A stretch of 64,000 bases of DNA. Origin: Nocardioides albus. GTDB taxonomy: Bacteria > Actinomycetota > Actinomycetes > Propionibacteriales > Nocardioidaceae. Position 1 is the first letter of the stretch, and the number at the start of each line of letters is the position of its first letter. The DNA lies in assembly GCF_014648255.1 (NCBI RefSeq), contig NZ_BMQT01000001.1, positions 186,001 to 250,000 of the forward strand, read 5' to 3'. Positions 1 through 8,083 of this stretch are shown in pieces. The notes below the pieces were generated by a model. That model saw only the letters and a list, made by a program, of their open reading frames with translations. It searched no databases and had not been told where the DNA came from. The position numbers and the translations under genes were made by a program.

Positions 1-1223
1 GGGCCCAGGAGTGGCTGCAGACCGCCGGGGTCAACACCCTCACCCCCGAGTTCACCCTCGCCGAGGACGGCTCCTACGCCTCCTTCGCCGTCCGTCAGAG
101 TGCCGCTGCGGACTACCCGACGCTCCGTCGCCACCGCATCGGCCTCGGCCTCTACGACCTGGTCGATGGCGCGCTGGTCCGCCGCGACGCGTTCGAGATC
201 GACGTCACCGGCGAGCTCACCGACGTGCCGAAGCTGGCCGGGGTCAAGCAGCCCGACCTGCTGCTGCTGAACGAGGGCGACCTCACGTACGCCAAGATCC
301 GGCTCGACGAGCGCTCGCTCGCCACCGCGCTGTCCTCGCTGTCCGCGCTGGACGACTCGCTCTCGCGCGCGCTGATCTGGGGTGCCGCGTGGGACATGAC
401 CCGCGACGCCGAGATGCGCGCGACCGACTTCGTCGAGCTCGTGCTCGCCAACATCGGCCGGGAGACCGACGCCTGGGGCGTCACCCGGATCCCGGTCTTC
501 GCCGCCCAGGCGGTGGGCTCGTTCTCTGCCCCGGCCAACCGCGACGCTCTCAAGGCGCGCTGGGAGACCGGGCTCAAGAGCCTGCTCGAGGCCGCTGCCC
601 CGGGCAGCGACCACCAGCTGACCTTCGCCCGGACGTACGCCGCCGCAGCCCGCTCCGAGGGCGCGATCGCCGACCTCAAGGGTCTGCTCTCCGGCGACCT
701 GGCCTTCGACGGTCTCGACATCGACCAGGACCTGCGCTGGGCGCTCGTCACCGGCCTGGCCGCCTCGGGCACCTTCGGTGAGGCCGAGATCGACGCCGAG
801 CTCGAGCGCGACAACACCATCTCCGGCAAGGAGAAGGCCGCTGCTGCCCGTGCCGCGCAGCCGACCGCCGCCGCCAAGGAGGCCGCGTGGGAGTCGGTCG
901 TCGTCCGCACCGACGTCGCCAACGAGACCGCCCGCTCGATCGTGCTCTCGTTCCAGCGCAGCGGCCAGGACGAGGTGCTCGCGCCCTTCGTCGACCGCTA
1001 CTTCGAGGCCGCCGACACCCTCTGGGACCACCTCGGCACCCACCGCGCCTCGACGGTGCTGGAGTTCATCTTCCCGAAGCCGGCCGCCTCCCCCGAGCTC
1101 CTGGAGAAGGCCGACAAGTGGCTGGAGACCTCCCCCGCTGAGCCTGCCGCCAAGCGGTACGTCCGCGAGGGACGTGACGAGGTCGCCCGCGCCCTCGCCG
1201 CGCAGGAGCGCGACGCGCAGTAA
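1..1223 (+). CDS. pepN: Aminopeptidase N, C-terminal part (cut by the left edge)
   Basis: C-terminal 406 residues of an M1-family zinc aminopeptidase, a cytoplasmic enzyme that trims N-terminal residues from peptides. The frame is open from base 3, so the start codon, the GAMEN motif and the HExxH zinc site lie outside the window. What is seen fits the helical ERAP1-like C-terminal domain of actinobacterial PepN, including DLLLLNEGDLTYAKIRLD and ALIWGAAWDMTRDAEM. It ends in TAA, 12 nt before a nested inverted repeat that probably serves as its terminator. The family call is firm; the catalytic half cannot be assessed here. Confidence 0.93.
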   Translation, partial: AQEWLQTAGVNTLTPEFTLAEDGSYASFAVRQSAAADYPTLRRHRIGLGLYDLVDGALVRRDAFEIDVTGELTDVPKLAGVKQPDLLLLNEGDLTYAKIRLDERSLATALSSLSALDDSLSRALIWGAAWDMTRDAEMRATDFVELVLANIGRETDAWGVTRIPVFAAQAVGSFSAPANRDALKARWETGLKSLLEAAAPGSDHQLTFARTYAAAARSEGAIADLKGLLSGDLAFDGLDIDQDLRWALVTGLAASGTFGEAEIDAELERDNTISGKEKAAAARAAQPTAAAKEAAWESVVVRTDVANETARSIVLSFQRSGQDEVLAPFVDRYFEAADTLWDHLGTHRASTVLEFIFPKPAASPELLEKADKWLETSPAEPAAKRYVREGRDEVARALAAQERDAQ

Positions 1224-1235
1224 CGCACCACCGGG

Positions 1236-1329
1236 CCGAGTCGGCTCGTCCTGACCAAAGATCCCGCCGAGTCGGCTCGTCATGACGAGCCGACTCGGCG
1301 GGGTTTTACGTCAGGAAGAGCCGACTCGA
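1236..1329. repeat. Nested inverted repeat, copy 1, terminator-like
   Basis: A 40-nt perfect palindrome (1263-1302, centred on TCATGA) is followed directly by GTTTT. It is enclosed by a second, imperfect pair of arms (1236-1255 and 1310-1329, 18 of 20 matching). The inner part would fold as a rho-independent terminator for pepN. The same palindrome recurs exactly at 19536-19575 and 21563-21602, so this is a dispersed repeat family as well as a terminator. Confidence 0.85.
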
Positions 1330-1416
1330 CCGGTCGCGAGTCGACGAAAATCGTTCGCCCGCACAGGGGGTCGACCTGGCAGGGTGGCTTCACCATCGAC
1401 CATGCCGGGAGAAGCC

Positions 1417-2007
1417 GTGAGCCTGAACTTCGACGTCGCCCCCGCAGAAGCCAGCTGGATCGTCGCCGGCCTCCCGGGCTTTCCTGACGAGGCCATCTGG
1501 CGCAGGGTGCTGTTCGGCCCGGACGGGTTCGAGGCGTACGCGAGGGTGCTGGCGCTGCCGGATCCTGTCCGTCCCGGGCAGTCGGAGAACGACGCCGAGG
1601 AGCTCAGCACCGAACTCTCCGACGACGAGATGATCAGCCGCGTCGTCGACCGGATGACGGGCTCCGACGACGGCGTGGAGCTCCTGTTCCTCCTCTGGGA
1701 GGGATGGCCGTATCGCCCGACGCTCGCGCCCAGAAGGTGGATCGACCTTGCCGGCATCCGGCGGTACGCCCTCGCCCGCGGGACGCTTCGCGACTGGCTG
1801 ACCTGGGCGGATTCCGGTGACGAGCGTGGGTTCGCTCCGGGCTTCGTGTGGGCGGCGGACCAGAGCTGGTGCGTCGCGTACGACACGGACCCGCACTTCG
1901 CAGGGGTCGGCGGATCCGCCGAGGCGATCGACCGGCTACTCCGGGATCCGGAGCTGACCACCGTGGCCCAGCCAGCGGGAGCGGGACTCCCGCCGATGTA
2001 CGAATGA
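1417..2007 (+). CDS. Hypothetical protein
   Basis: Protein of 196 residues that I do not recognise. It is acidic, has no signal peptide or membrane segment, and is rich in Trp (for example LFLLWEGWPYRP and FVWAADQSWCVAYDTDPHFAG), which suggests a compact cytoplasmic fold like those of uncharacterised actinobacterial proteins. The GTG at 1417 is preferred because GGGAGAAG lies just upstream; an in-frame ATG at 1402 is the alternative and would add five residues. The frame is open further back into the palindrome at 1282, but that part is not plausible coding sequence. A 22-nt perfect palindrome follows the stop. Confidence 0.7.
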   Translation: MSLNFDVAPAEASWIVAGLPGFPDEAIWRRVLFGPDGFEAYARVLALPDPVRPGQSENDAEELSTELSDDEMISRVVDRMTGSDDGVELLFLLWEGWPYRPTLAPRRWIDLAGIRRYALARGTLRDWLTWADSGDERGFAPGFVWAADQSWCVAYDTDPHFAGVGGSAEAIDRLLRDPELTTVAQPAGAGLPPMYE

Positions 2008-2025
2008 GCTCAGAAAACGACGAAC

Positions 2026-2047
2026 GGAAGGGGAGATCTCCCCTTCC
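2026..2047. terminator. Perfect 22-nt palindrome after the hypothetical gene
   Basis: GGAAGGGGAGA followed by its exact reverse complement, 18 nt after the stop at 2007 and before the helR control region. There is no loop and no T-run, so it may be a weak or bidirectional terminator, or a protein-binding site. It separates the upstream gene from the helR promoter. Confidence 0.45.
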
Positions 2048-2071
2048 ACTAACAACTTTATAGCGCATATG

Positions 2072-2090
2072 GGGGCTTGCCGCAAGGCCC
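2072..2090 (+). promoter_or_regulatory. Rifamycin-associated element (RAE) upstream of helR
   Basis: GGGGCTTGCCGCAAGGCCC, a 19-bp near-palindrome. As I remember it, the published RAE is GGGGCTTGCGGCAAGGCCC; this site differs only at the central base. RAEs lie in front of rifamycin-induced genes of actinomycetes such as rph and helR. It sits 64 nt upstream of the chosen helR start, with a possible -10 hexamer CACAAT at 2102-2107. The match in both sequence and gene context makes the call strong. Confidence 0.85.
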
Positions 2091-2116
2091 CCGGATTGGG
2101 GCACAATCTCCTTCTC

Positions 2117-2137
2117 GAACAGGTAAAGTGCCTGTTC
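2117..2137. promoter_or_regulatory. Inverted repeat in the helR leader
   Basis: GAACAGG, seven bases, then CCTGTTC: a perfect 7-bp dyad between the RAE and the helR ribosome binding site. It could be an operator or a short leader hairpin. The GTG at 2128 lies inside it, which argues against that codon as the start. Confidence 0.45.
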
Positions 2138-2154
2138 AGACAGGGGATTCAACG

Positions 2155-4413
2155 TTGCAAGCATTCGATCTCGCGGGCCGTCACGACGCCAAGGCGGATC
2201 CGGCACTGATCGCCGATGACGAGCAGCACTTCGCTGCCATCGGGCAGAGCCTCGAGGAGCAGATCGCCGAGCTGGGCTCACGGCTGGATGAGGTACGCCG
2301 CCGCCCGGGCGGGCACGGGCAGGAGGCGATGGACCGCGACCTGGAGGTGCACCGGCTCGGCGGGCAGCTGCGGATGCTGCGGAGGTTCAGCCTCGATCTG
2401 TGCCTGGGGCGGATCGTCACCGAGTCGGGCGACACGGTCTACATCGGGCGGCTCGGGCTGACCGCCAGCGACGGGCGCCGACTGCTCGTCGACTGGCGCT
2501 CACCGGCGGCGGAGCCGTTCTTCGCGGCCACCCACGCCGACCCGTGCGGCTTGCTGAGCCGGCGCCGCTACCGCTGGACCAACGGACGGATCACCGACTA
2601 CTGGGACGAGGTCTTCACCGCCGAAGGGCTCGAGGGGCATGCGGCGCTGGACGACCAGTCGGCCTTCATCGCCACCCTCGGCGGCAGCCGCTCTCCGCGG
2701 ATGCGCGACGTGCTCGGCACCATCCAGGCCGACCAGGACGCCATCGTCCGAGCGTCCTCGCGGGGCGCCCTGGTCGTCGACGGCGGTCCGGGGACCGGCA
2801 AGACCGTGGTGGCGCTGCATCGCACGGCGTACCTCCTCTACTCCGACCCGCGCCTGGGTGAGGGCAAGGGCGGGGTGCTGTTCGTGGGGCCGCACGAGCC
2901 CTACCTCTCCTATGTCGCGGACGTGCTGCCGAGCCTGGGCGAGGAGGGCGTACGCACCGCCACGCTGCGCCGGATGATCCCGGAGGGCGGCGAGCTGGTG
3001 CCGGAGACCGACAAGGAGGTCGCCCGACTCAAGGCCGATGCCCGGATGGTCGCGGGGATCGAGCCGGCAGTGGCGCTCTACGAGAAGCCTCCGTCGAAGC
3101 CGACCCTCGTGGAGACGCCCTACGGCGACGCGGTGATCAACACCGGCGACTGGGCCGAGGCGATCGCCGCGGCCGAGCCGGGTACGCCGCACAACGATGC
3201 CCGGGACCAGGTCTGGGAGGCGCTGCTGAAGATCGTGACCGAGAGGATCCAGGCAAACACCGGCGCCGACCCCGACCGCGACTACGACGCCCAGGCCGAC
3301 CTCGACGACCCTTCGACAAGCTCAGGACACCGCTGGGGCGACTCGGACCAGGAGGAGGACGAGTTCGACGCGTACGGCCTCGTCGACGAGGACGCTGCCG
3401 ACGCTCTGCGTGCCTCGTTGGAGACCAACGCCGGGCTGCTCGACGTCTTCGGCCAGGTCTGGCCACGGCTGCGTCCGGCCGACATCGTCGGGGACCTGTG
3501 GGAGGTTCCTGCCTTCCTGCGGATGTGCGCGCCCTGGCTCACTCCCGAGGAGGTGAAGGCCCTGCAGCGTGAGGACCCAAAGGCCTGGACCGAGTCGGAC
3601 CTGCCGCTGCTCGACGCGGCCCATCGACGGATCGGCGACCCCGACGCCTCGCGACGCCGGAGCGCCCAGAAGGCGGCCGCTGCCGCCGACCGGAAGGCGA
3701 AGGCAGCGGTCGTCTCGGACCTGATCAGCCACGACGACTCCGACATGAAGGTGATGTCGATGCTGCGCGGCCAGGACCTGCGCACCGCCCTCCTCGACGA
3801 CTCGGTGCGGGAACCGGAGGAGCTCGACCCGTACGCCGGCCCGTTCGCGCACATCGTCGTCGACGAGGCGCAGGAGCTGACCGACGCCGAGTGGCAGATG
3901 CTGATCAGTCGCTGCCCCTCGCGCAGCTTCACGATCGTCGGCGACCGCGCCCAGGCGCGGCACGGGTTCACCGAGTCGTGGCACGAGCGGCTCGAGCGCG
4001 TCGGCCTGGACCGGATCGAGATGGCCGGCCTGAGCATCAACTACCGCACGCCCGAGGAGGTGATGACCGAGGCCGAGCCGGTCATCCGCGCAGCACTTCC
4101 CGACGCCAACGTGCCCACGTCGATCCGTGCCTCCGGCATCCCGGTCGTCCACGGATCCGTCGCGGATCTCGATGTGATCCTGGACACCTGGCTCGCCGAG
4201 AACGAGGAGGGTGTCGCCTGTGTGATCGCCGCCGGGTCAACGGACGAGAACGAAGGCCGCGTACGCCGGTTGAGCCCCGTGCATGCCAAGGGGCTCGAGT
4301 TCGACCTGGTCGTCCTCATCGAGCCCGAGACGTACGGGACCGGGATCGAGGGAGCCGTGGACCGCTACGTCGCGATGACGCGGGCGACCCAGCAGCTGGC
4401 CATTCTCAGCTGA
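2155..4413 (+). CDS. helR: RNA polymerase recycling / rifamycin-protection ATPase HelR
   Basis: HelD-type superfamily 1 motor ATPase of 752 residues. HelR binds RNA polymerase through its secondary and primary channels, releases stalled complexes, and in Streptomyces displaces bound rifamycin. Visible features are an N-terminal coiled coil (about 15-60), a HelD-like region with LLVDWRSPAAEPFF, Walker A GGPGTGKT (210-217), Walker B DEAQ (570-573) and the C-terminal motif VAMTRATQQLAIL. The TTG at 2155 is preferred because AGGGGA precedes it by 7 nt; the TTG at 2077 lies inside the RAE and the GTG at 2128 inside a dyad. A 20-nt dispersed repeat is embedded in frame at 3309-3328, encoding DPSTSSGH in an acidic linker. 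Confidence 0.9.
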   Translation: MQAFDLAGRHDAKADPALIADDEQHFAAIGQSLEEQIAELGSRLDEVRRRPGGHGQEAMDRDLEVHRLGGQLRMLRRFSLDLCLGRIVTESGDTVYIGRLGLTASDGRRLLVDWRSPAAEPFFAATHADPCGLLSRRRYRWTNGRITDYWDEVFTAEGLEGHAALDDQSAFIATLGGSRSPRMRDVLGTIQADQDAIVRASSRGALVVDGGPGTGKTVVALHRTAYLLYSDPRLGEGKGGVLFVGPHEPYLSYVADVLPSLGEEGVRTATLRRMIPEGGELVPETDKEVARLKADARMVAGIEPAVALYEKPPSKPTLVETPYGDAVINTGDWAEAIAAAEPGTPHNDARDQVWEALLKIVTERIQANTGADPDRDYDAQADLDDPSTSSGHRWGDSDQEEDEFDAYGLVDEDAADALRASLETNAGLLDVFGQVWPRLRPADIVGDLWEVPAFLRMCAPWLTPEEVKALQREDPKAWTESDLPLLDAAHRRIGDPDASRRRSAQKAAAAADRKAKAAVVSDLISHDDSDMKVMSMLRGQDLRTALLDDSVREPEELDPYAGPFAHIVVDEAQELTDAEWQMLISRCPSRSFTIVGDRAQARHGFTESWHERLERVGLDRIEMAGLSINYRTPEEVMTEAEPVIRAALPDANVPTSIRASGIPVVHGSVADLDVILDTWLAENEEGVACVIAAGSTDENEGRVRRLSPVHAKGLEFDLVVLIEPETYGTGIEGAVDRYVAMTRATQQLAILS
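3309..3328 (+). repeat. Dispersed repeat CCCTTCGACAAGCTCAGGAC inside helR
   Basis: Exact 20-nt match to 31947-31966. This sequence and its complement are, from memory, a recurring short repeat in many bacterial genomes, seen as peptides such as FDKLRT, LSLSKG or STSSG depending on frame. Here it is read in frame within a low-complexity acidic linker of HelR and causes no frameshift. Confidence 0.75.
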
Positions 4414-4431
4414 CGGACCCGAAGGGTCAGT
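4410..4431. terminator. Small hairpin between convergent helR and the membrane protein gene
   Basis: GACCC-GAA-GGGTC stem with short flanking complementarity, directly after the helR stop and overlapping the 3' end of the convergent gene. There is no T-run, so it is at best a weak bidirectional terminator. Confidence 0.35.
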
Positions 4432-4717
4432 GCGTCGCGGCGGGGAGGTTGTCGTCGTCGCCCTTGTGGGGCTTGGGCAGCAGCCCCTCGCCGCGGAACA
4501 CGCCCGGCAGGAGCACCAGGAGGGAGATGACCACCATCAGGATCACCGGGATGAGCAGGATGAGCAGGAGCAGACCGGAGGCGGTCATCTCCTCGGCGAC
4601 CGGCCAGCCGTTGGGGACCTCGGCGCTGGCGGGGCCGGCGGTAGCAACAGAGGCGACGACAGCGGCGGTGGCGGAGGCGCCGAAGAGGCCGGCGCGGCGC
4701 AGGATCTGGTTGCTCAC
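4427..4717 (-). CDS. Small membrane protein with signal peptide
   Basis: Protein of 96 residues with no known function. The N-terminus looks like a cleavable signal peptide (basic start, hydrophobic core at about 8-30, then GPASAEV). A second very hydrophobic stretch (about 49-74, LLLLILLIPVILMVVISLLVLL) should span the membrane, leaving a short charged C-terminal tail with DDD. It is convergent with helR and divergent from the MscS gene; nothing in the context points to a role. Confidence 0.7.
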   Translation of the reverse strand: MSNQILRRAGLFGASATAAVVASVATAGPASAEVPNGWPVAEEMTASGLLLLILLIPVILMVVISLLVLLPGVFRGEGLLPKPHKGDDDNLPAATH

Positions 4718-4832
4718 GCGCAGATACTAACCGGCGTACGCTCCGGTTCTCACCAACGCCCCTCGTCCGGGCGGGCGTCGCCGCCCACCTGGGATTGGCC
4801 GCAGACCTTGAACGCGCTGGATACTGGAACTC

Positions 4833-5786
4833 ATGTCCATTCCCCCGAACCCCCCACTGGTCTCGGTCTCCTGGTCGACTCTCGGCGAATGGGTGATCGG
4901 CATCCCCCTTCGCATCGTCGGCCTGATCCTGCTGGCGATCGTGCTCCGTTGGATCCTCCACCGGGTCATCGACAAGGTCGTCGTCCGCGCGGTCGAGGCG
5001 CCCGGGCTCACCGGCAAGATGACCCGGTCGGCGGAGGCGAGCGAGGCCACCGTCGCCTCCTCTCGCCGCAGCCAGCGCGCCCAGGCGATCGGCTCGCTGT
5101 TCAAGAGCGTCGTCACCGGCGTCCTGGTCGCGATCTTCGCCACCATGATCCTGGATCAGCTCGGCATCAACATCGCCCCGATCATCGCCTCGGCCGGAAT
5201 CGTCGGTCTGGCGCTCGGTTTCGGCGCCCAGTCGCTGGTGAGGGACTACCTGTCCGGGATCTTCATGATCATCGAGGACCAGTACGGCGTCGGGGACAGC
5301 ATCGAGGTCAACAACATCACCGGCACGGTCGAGGCCGTGACCCTGCGGATCACCCGGCTGCGCTCGCTCGACGGCACGGTCTGGTACATCCCCAACGGCG
5401 AGATCCTCACCGTCGGCAACCACAGCCAGAACTGGGCCCGCGCCGTCATCGACGTCGGGGTCGGCTACAACGAGGACCTCGGCAAGGTGCAGCGCGTGCT
5501 GCGCGAGGTCTCCCACGACCTCTGGGTCGACGAGGAGTTCAAGGGCCAGATCATCGAGGAGCCCGAGGTCACCGGCGTCGAGGCGCTGGCCGCCGACTCG
5601 ATCACCCTGCGGGTGCTCATCAAGACCCTGCCGCTCAAGCAGTGGGCGATCGCGCGCGAGATGCGCCAGCGGATCAAGGCCCGCCTCGACTACGAGGGCA
5701 TCGAGATGCCGTTCCCGCAGCGGGTCATCTGGCACCGCGAGGAGAAGGCCGCCGCTGCCTCCGAGGAGCAGGCGACCAACGCCTGA
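4833..5786 (+). CDS. Small-conductance mechanosensitive channel (MscS family)
   Basis: Channel of 317 residues that would open under hypo-osmotic membrane tension and release solutes. A hydrophobic helix at about 22-45, further transmembrane segments at about 90-130, and the pore-lining stretch with IVGLALGFGAQSLVRDYLSG followed by the beta-domain (VNNITGTVEAVTLRITRLR, VWYIPNGEI) are classic MscS features. The C-terminal alpha/beta domain is present and the tail is Ala/Glu-rich. The ATG at 4833 has only a weak ribosome binding site. A strong hairpin follows the gene. Confidence 0.92.
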   Translation: MSIPPNPPLVSVSWSTLGEWVIGIPLRIVGLILLAIVLRWILHRVIDKVVVRAVEAPGLTGKMTRSAEASEATVASSRRSQRAQAIGSLFKSVVTGVLVAIFATMILDQLGINIAPIIASAGIVGLALGFGAQSLVRDYLSGIFMIIEDQYGVGDSIEVNNITGTVEAVTLRITRLRSLDGTVWYIPNGEILTVGNHSQNWARAVIDVGVGYNEDLGKVQRVLREVSHDLWVDEEFKGQIIEEPEVTGVEALAADSITLRVLIKTLPLKQWAIAREMRQRIKARLDYEGIEMPFPQRVIWHREEKAAAASEEQATNA

Positions 5787-5793
5787 CGTACGC

Positions 5794-5831
5794 AGCCGGT
5801 GATGCCCAGCCTCTACCGGGCATCACCGGCT
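5794..5831. terminator. Bidirectional terminator hairpin
   Basis: A perfect 14-bp stem, AGCCGGTGATGCCC with its complement around a 10-nt loop, followed by TCTTGCT. It lies between the convergent MscS and OsmC genes and can serve both. Confidence 0.85.
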
Positions 5832-5842
5832 CTTGCTCTGGC

Positions 5843-6268
5843 TCAGGCGAGCGCGGCGTCGAGCGTGATCGTGGTGCCGGCGAGTGCCTGGCTGACCGGG
5901 CAGCCGGCCTTGGCTGCCTCGGCGAGGCTCACGAAGGTCTCGTTGTCGAGCCCCTCGACCTCACCGCGGGTGGTCAGCTTGATGCCGGTGATGCCCTTGC
6001 CCGGCGTGAACTCGACATCCGCGCTGGTCTTCAGGCTGGTCGCCGGAGTGCCGTTGTCGGCCAGGCCCTTGGAGAAGGCCATCGAGAAGCAGGAGGAGTG
6101 GGCGGCGGCGATGAGCTCCTCAGGGCTGGTCTTGCCACCGGGCTCCTCCGAGCGGGCGGGCCAGGAGACGTCGTAGGTTCCCAGACCGGAGGAATCCAGC
6201 GTCACCTTCCCGGCACCCTCGAAGAGCGTGCCCTCCCAGACGGTGGTGGCAGTGCGGGTGGTGGCCAT
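5843..6268 (-). CDS. osmC: OsmC/Ohr-family thiol peroxidase
   Basis: Protein of 141 residues, the usual length for this family of cytoplasmic thiol-dependent hydroperoxide reductases. Both conserved cysteines are present: C60 in AAAHSSCFSMAF and C123 in AGCPVSQAL. The N-terminal TATTVWEGTLFEGAG and the GKTSPEELIAAAHSSC block are typical of the OsmC subgroup rather than Ohr. It is divergent from the truncated haemoglobin gene across an 88-nt gap, so the two oxidative or oxygen-related genes may share a control region; no operator was recognised there. Confidence 0.92.
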   Translation of the reverse strand: MATTRTATTVWEGTLFEGAGKVTLDSSGLGTYDVSWPARSEEPGGKTSPEELIAAAHSSCFSMAFSKGLADNGTPATSLKTSADVEFTPGKGITGIKLTTRGEVEGLDNETFVSLAEAAKAGCPVSQALAGTTITLDAALA

Positions 6269-6356
6269 CGTTTATCTCCCAAAAGATCGAGTGTGTACGT
6301 ACGCCCCCGATCCTGCCACGGGCAGCGAGCGCGGACCCGCGTGGAAGAATGGCTCA

Positions 6357-6728
6357 GTGACGTTTTATGAGGAGATCGGCGGGATGGACACCATCCGCAC
6401 GATCGTGGCCAAGTTCTACGAGGGCGTGGCGACCGACGAGCTGATGCGGCCGATGTATCCCGAGGAGGATCTCGGTCCGGCTCAGGAGCGGCTGACCCTC
6501 TTCCTGGCTCAATACTGGGGCGGCCCGACGACCTACTCCGAGCAGCGCGGCCACCCGCGGCTGCGGATGCGGCACGCCCCGTTCGAGGTCACCTCGGAGG
6601 CTCGGGACCGCTGGCTCCAGCACTTCCGCGAGGGCCTCGACGCCGCCGGGCTGACGCCGGAGCAGGACGCGCAGTTCTGGGCGTACGCCGAGCATGCGGC
6701 GAACTTCATGATCAACGCTCCGGGGTGA
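6357..6728 (+). CDS. glbO: Group II truncated haemoglobin (trHbO)
   Basis: A 2-on-2 haemoglobin of 123 residues, expected to bind O2 or NO in the cytoplasm. Family hallmarks are the N-terminal TFYEEIGGMDTI, helix B aromatic pair F20-Y21, DLGPAQERLTLFLAQYWGGP, SEQRGHPRLRMRH with proximal His73, and Trp86 at the G8 position. The GTG at 6357 gives the family-typical start and has GGAAG upstream. Its stop overlaps the GTG of ktrB (GTGA at 6725-6728), so the two are translationally coupled, an unusual partner for a globin. Confidence 0.93.
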   Translation: MTFYEEIGGMDTIRTIVAKFYEGVATDELMRPMYPEEDLGPAQERLTLFLAQYWGGPTTYSEQRGHPRLRMRHAPFEVTSEARDRWLQHFREGLDAAGLTPEQDAQFWAYAEHAANFMINAPG

Positions 6729-8083
6729 GCCCTCTGCCGCGCCGCGCGCGTCGCGGCAAGGGGCTGCTGCGCCACCCGGCCCAGATCGTGGCGGTCGGGT
6801 TCGCCGCGACGATCCTGATCGGCACGCTCCTGCTGATGCTTCCGGTGGCGCGCGCCGAGCCGGGCCACGCACCGTTCCTGACTGCCCTGTTCACCGCGAC
6901 CAGCGCCGTCTGCGTCACCGGTCTGGTCGTGGTCGACACCCCGACCTACTGGTCGACCTTCGGCGAGGTCACCATCCTCGGGCTGATCCAGGTCGGCGGG
7001 ATCGGGATCATGACGCTCGCCTCGATGCTGGCGCTGGTCGTCTTCCGCCGGCTCGGGCTGCGGTTCCGGCTCACGGCCGCCGTGGAGCACACCAGCTCCG
7101 GTCTCGGTGACGTCCGCAGCGTCGTCATGGGCGTCGTCGGGATCAGCCTGGTCATCGAGCTGATCATCGCGATCCCGCTGACGCTGCGGTTCTGGCTGGG
7201 CTACGGCGCCACGCTGGAGCGGGCGGCCTATGACGGCATCTTCCACTCGATCTCCGCCTTCAACAACGCCGGCTTCGCGCTGCGGTCGGACAACCTGATG
7301 GGGTTCGTCGACGACCCCTGGATCTGCATCCCCATCGCCGTCGCGGTGATCGCCGGCGGCCTCGGGTTCCCGGTGTGGCTGGAGCTGCTGCAGCGTACGA
7401 AGGTGCGGATGTGGAGCCTGCACACGAAGATGACCGTCTCCGGCACCGTCGGGCTGCTGATCATCGGCTCGTTGTTCTTCACCGCGGTCGAGTGGAAGAA
7501 CCCCGACACCCTGGGCGCGCTGAGCACCCCGGGCAAGCTGCTGGCCGGCTTCTTCCAGAGCGCGATGACGCGGACGGCCGGGTTCAACAGCCTCGACTAC
7601 GAGCAGATGCACGAAGGTACGCTGCTCGGCGCCGACGTGCTGATGCTCATCGGCGGCGGGTCCGCGGGCACGGCGGGCGGCCTCAAGATCACGACGTTCA
7701 TGCTGCTCTTCTTCGTCATCGTCGCCGAGGTGCGCGGCCAGCGCGAGGTCGAGGCGTTCAACCGCCGCATCGACCCGCGGGCCATCCGCCAAGCGCTCAC
7801 GGTCGCGCTGCTCTCGGTCGGCTTCGTGGTCACCGGGACCATCGCGCTGCTCCACCTGGTCGACGCACCCACCCACCAGGTGCTCTTCGAGGCCGTCTCG
7901 GCCTTCGCCACCGTGGGCCTCTCGGCCAACCTCACCTACGACGTTCCCTCTGGGGGTCAGCTGATCCTGATCGCGATGATGTTCGTCGGCAGGATCGGCC
8001 CGATCACCCTCGTCTCGGCCCTGGCGCTCCGCGACCGCGAGCGCCTGCACCGCTTCCCGGAAGGACGGCCCCTCATTGGCTAG
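6725..8083 (+). CDS. ktrB: Ktr/Trk potassium uptake channel subunit
   Basis: Integral membrane K+ transporter of 452 residues from the Trk/Ktr/HKT superfamily. The four pore-loop repeats can be read: TSAVCVTGL, SAFNNAGFA, MTRTAGFNS and VSAFATVGLS, each carrying the filter glycine. Between them lie the expected membrane helices. It overlaps glbO by 4 nt upstream and ktrA by 8 nt downstream, so one transcript should carry globin, channel and regulator. Its length fits KtrB rather than the longer TrkH. Confidence 0.93.
   Translation: MSPLPRRARRGKGLLRHPAQIVAVGFAATILIGTLLLMLPVARAEPGHAPFLTALFTATSAVCVTGLVVVDTPTYWSTFGEVTILGLIQVGGIGIMTLASMLALVVFRRLGLRFRLTAAVEHTSSGLGDVRSVVMGVVGISLVIELIIAIPLTLRFWLGYGATLERAAYDGIFHSISAFNNAGFALRSDNLMGFVDDPWICIPIAVAVIAGGLGFPVWLELLQRTKVRMWSLHTKMTVSGTVGLLIIGSLFFTAVEWKNPDTLGALSTPGKLLAGFFQSAMTRTAGFNSLDYEQMHEGTLLGADVLMLIGGGSAGTAGGLKITTFMLLFFVIVAEVRGQREVEAFNRRIDPRAIRQALTVALLSVGFVVTGTIALLHLVDAPTHQVLFEAVSAFATVGLSANLTYDVPSGGQLILIAMMFVGRIGPITLVSALALRDRERLHRFPEGRPLIG

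Noticed and set aside
1282..1416. Longer N-terminus for the gene ending at 2007
   Set aside because: It would start inside the 40-nt palindrome and translate the repeat; a Shine-Dalgarno-supported GTG exists at 1417.
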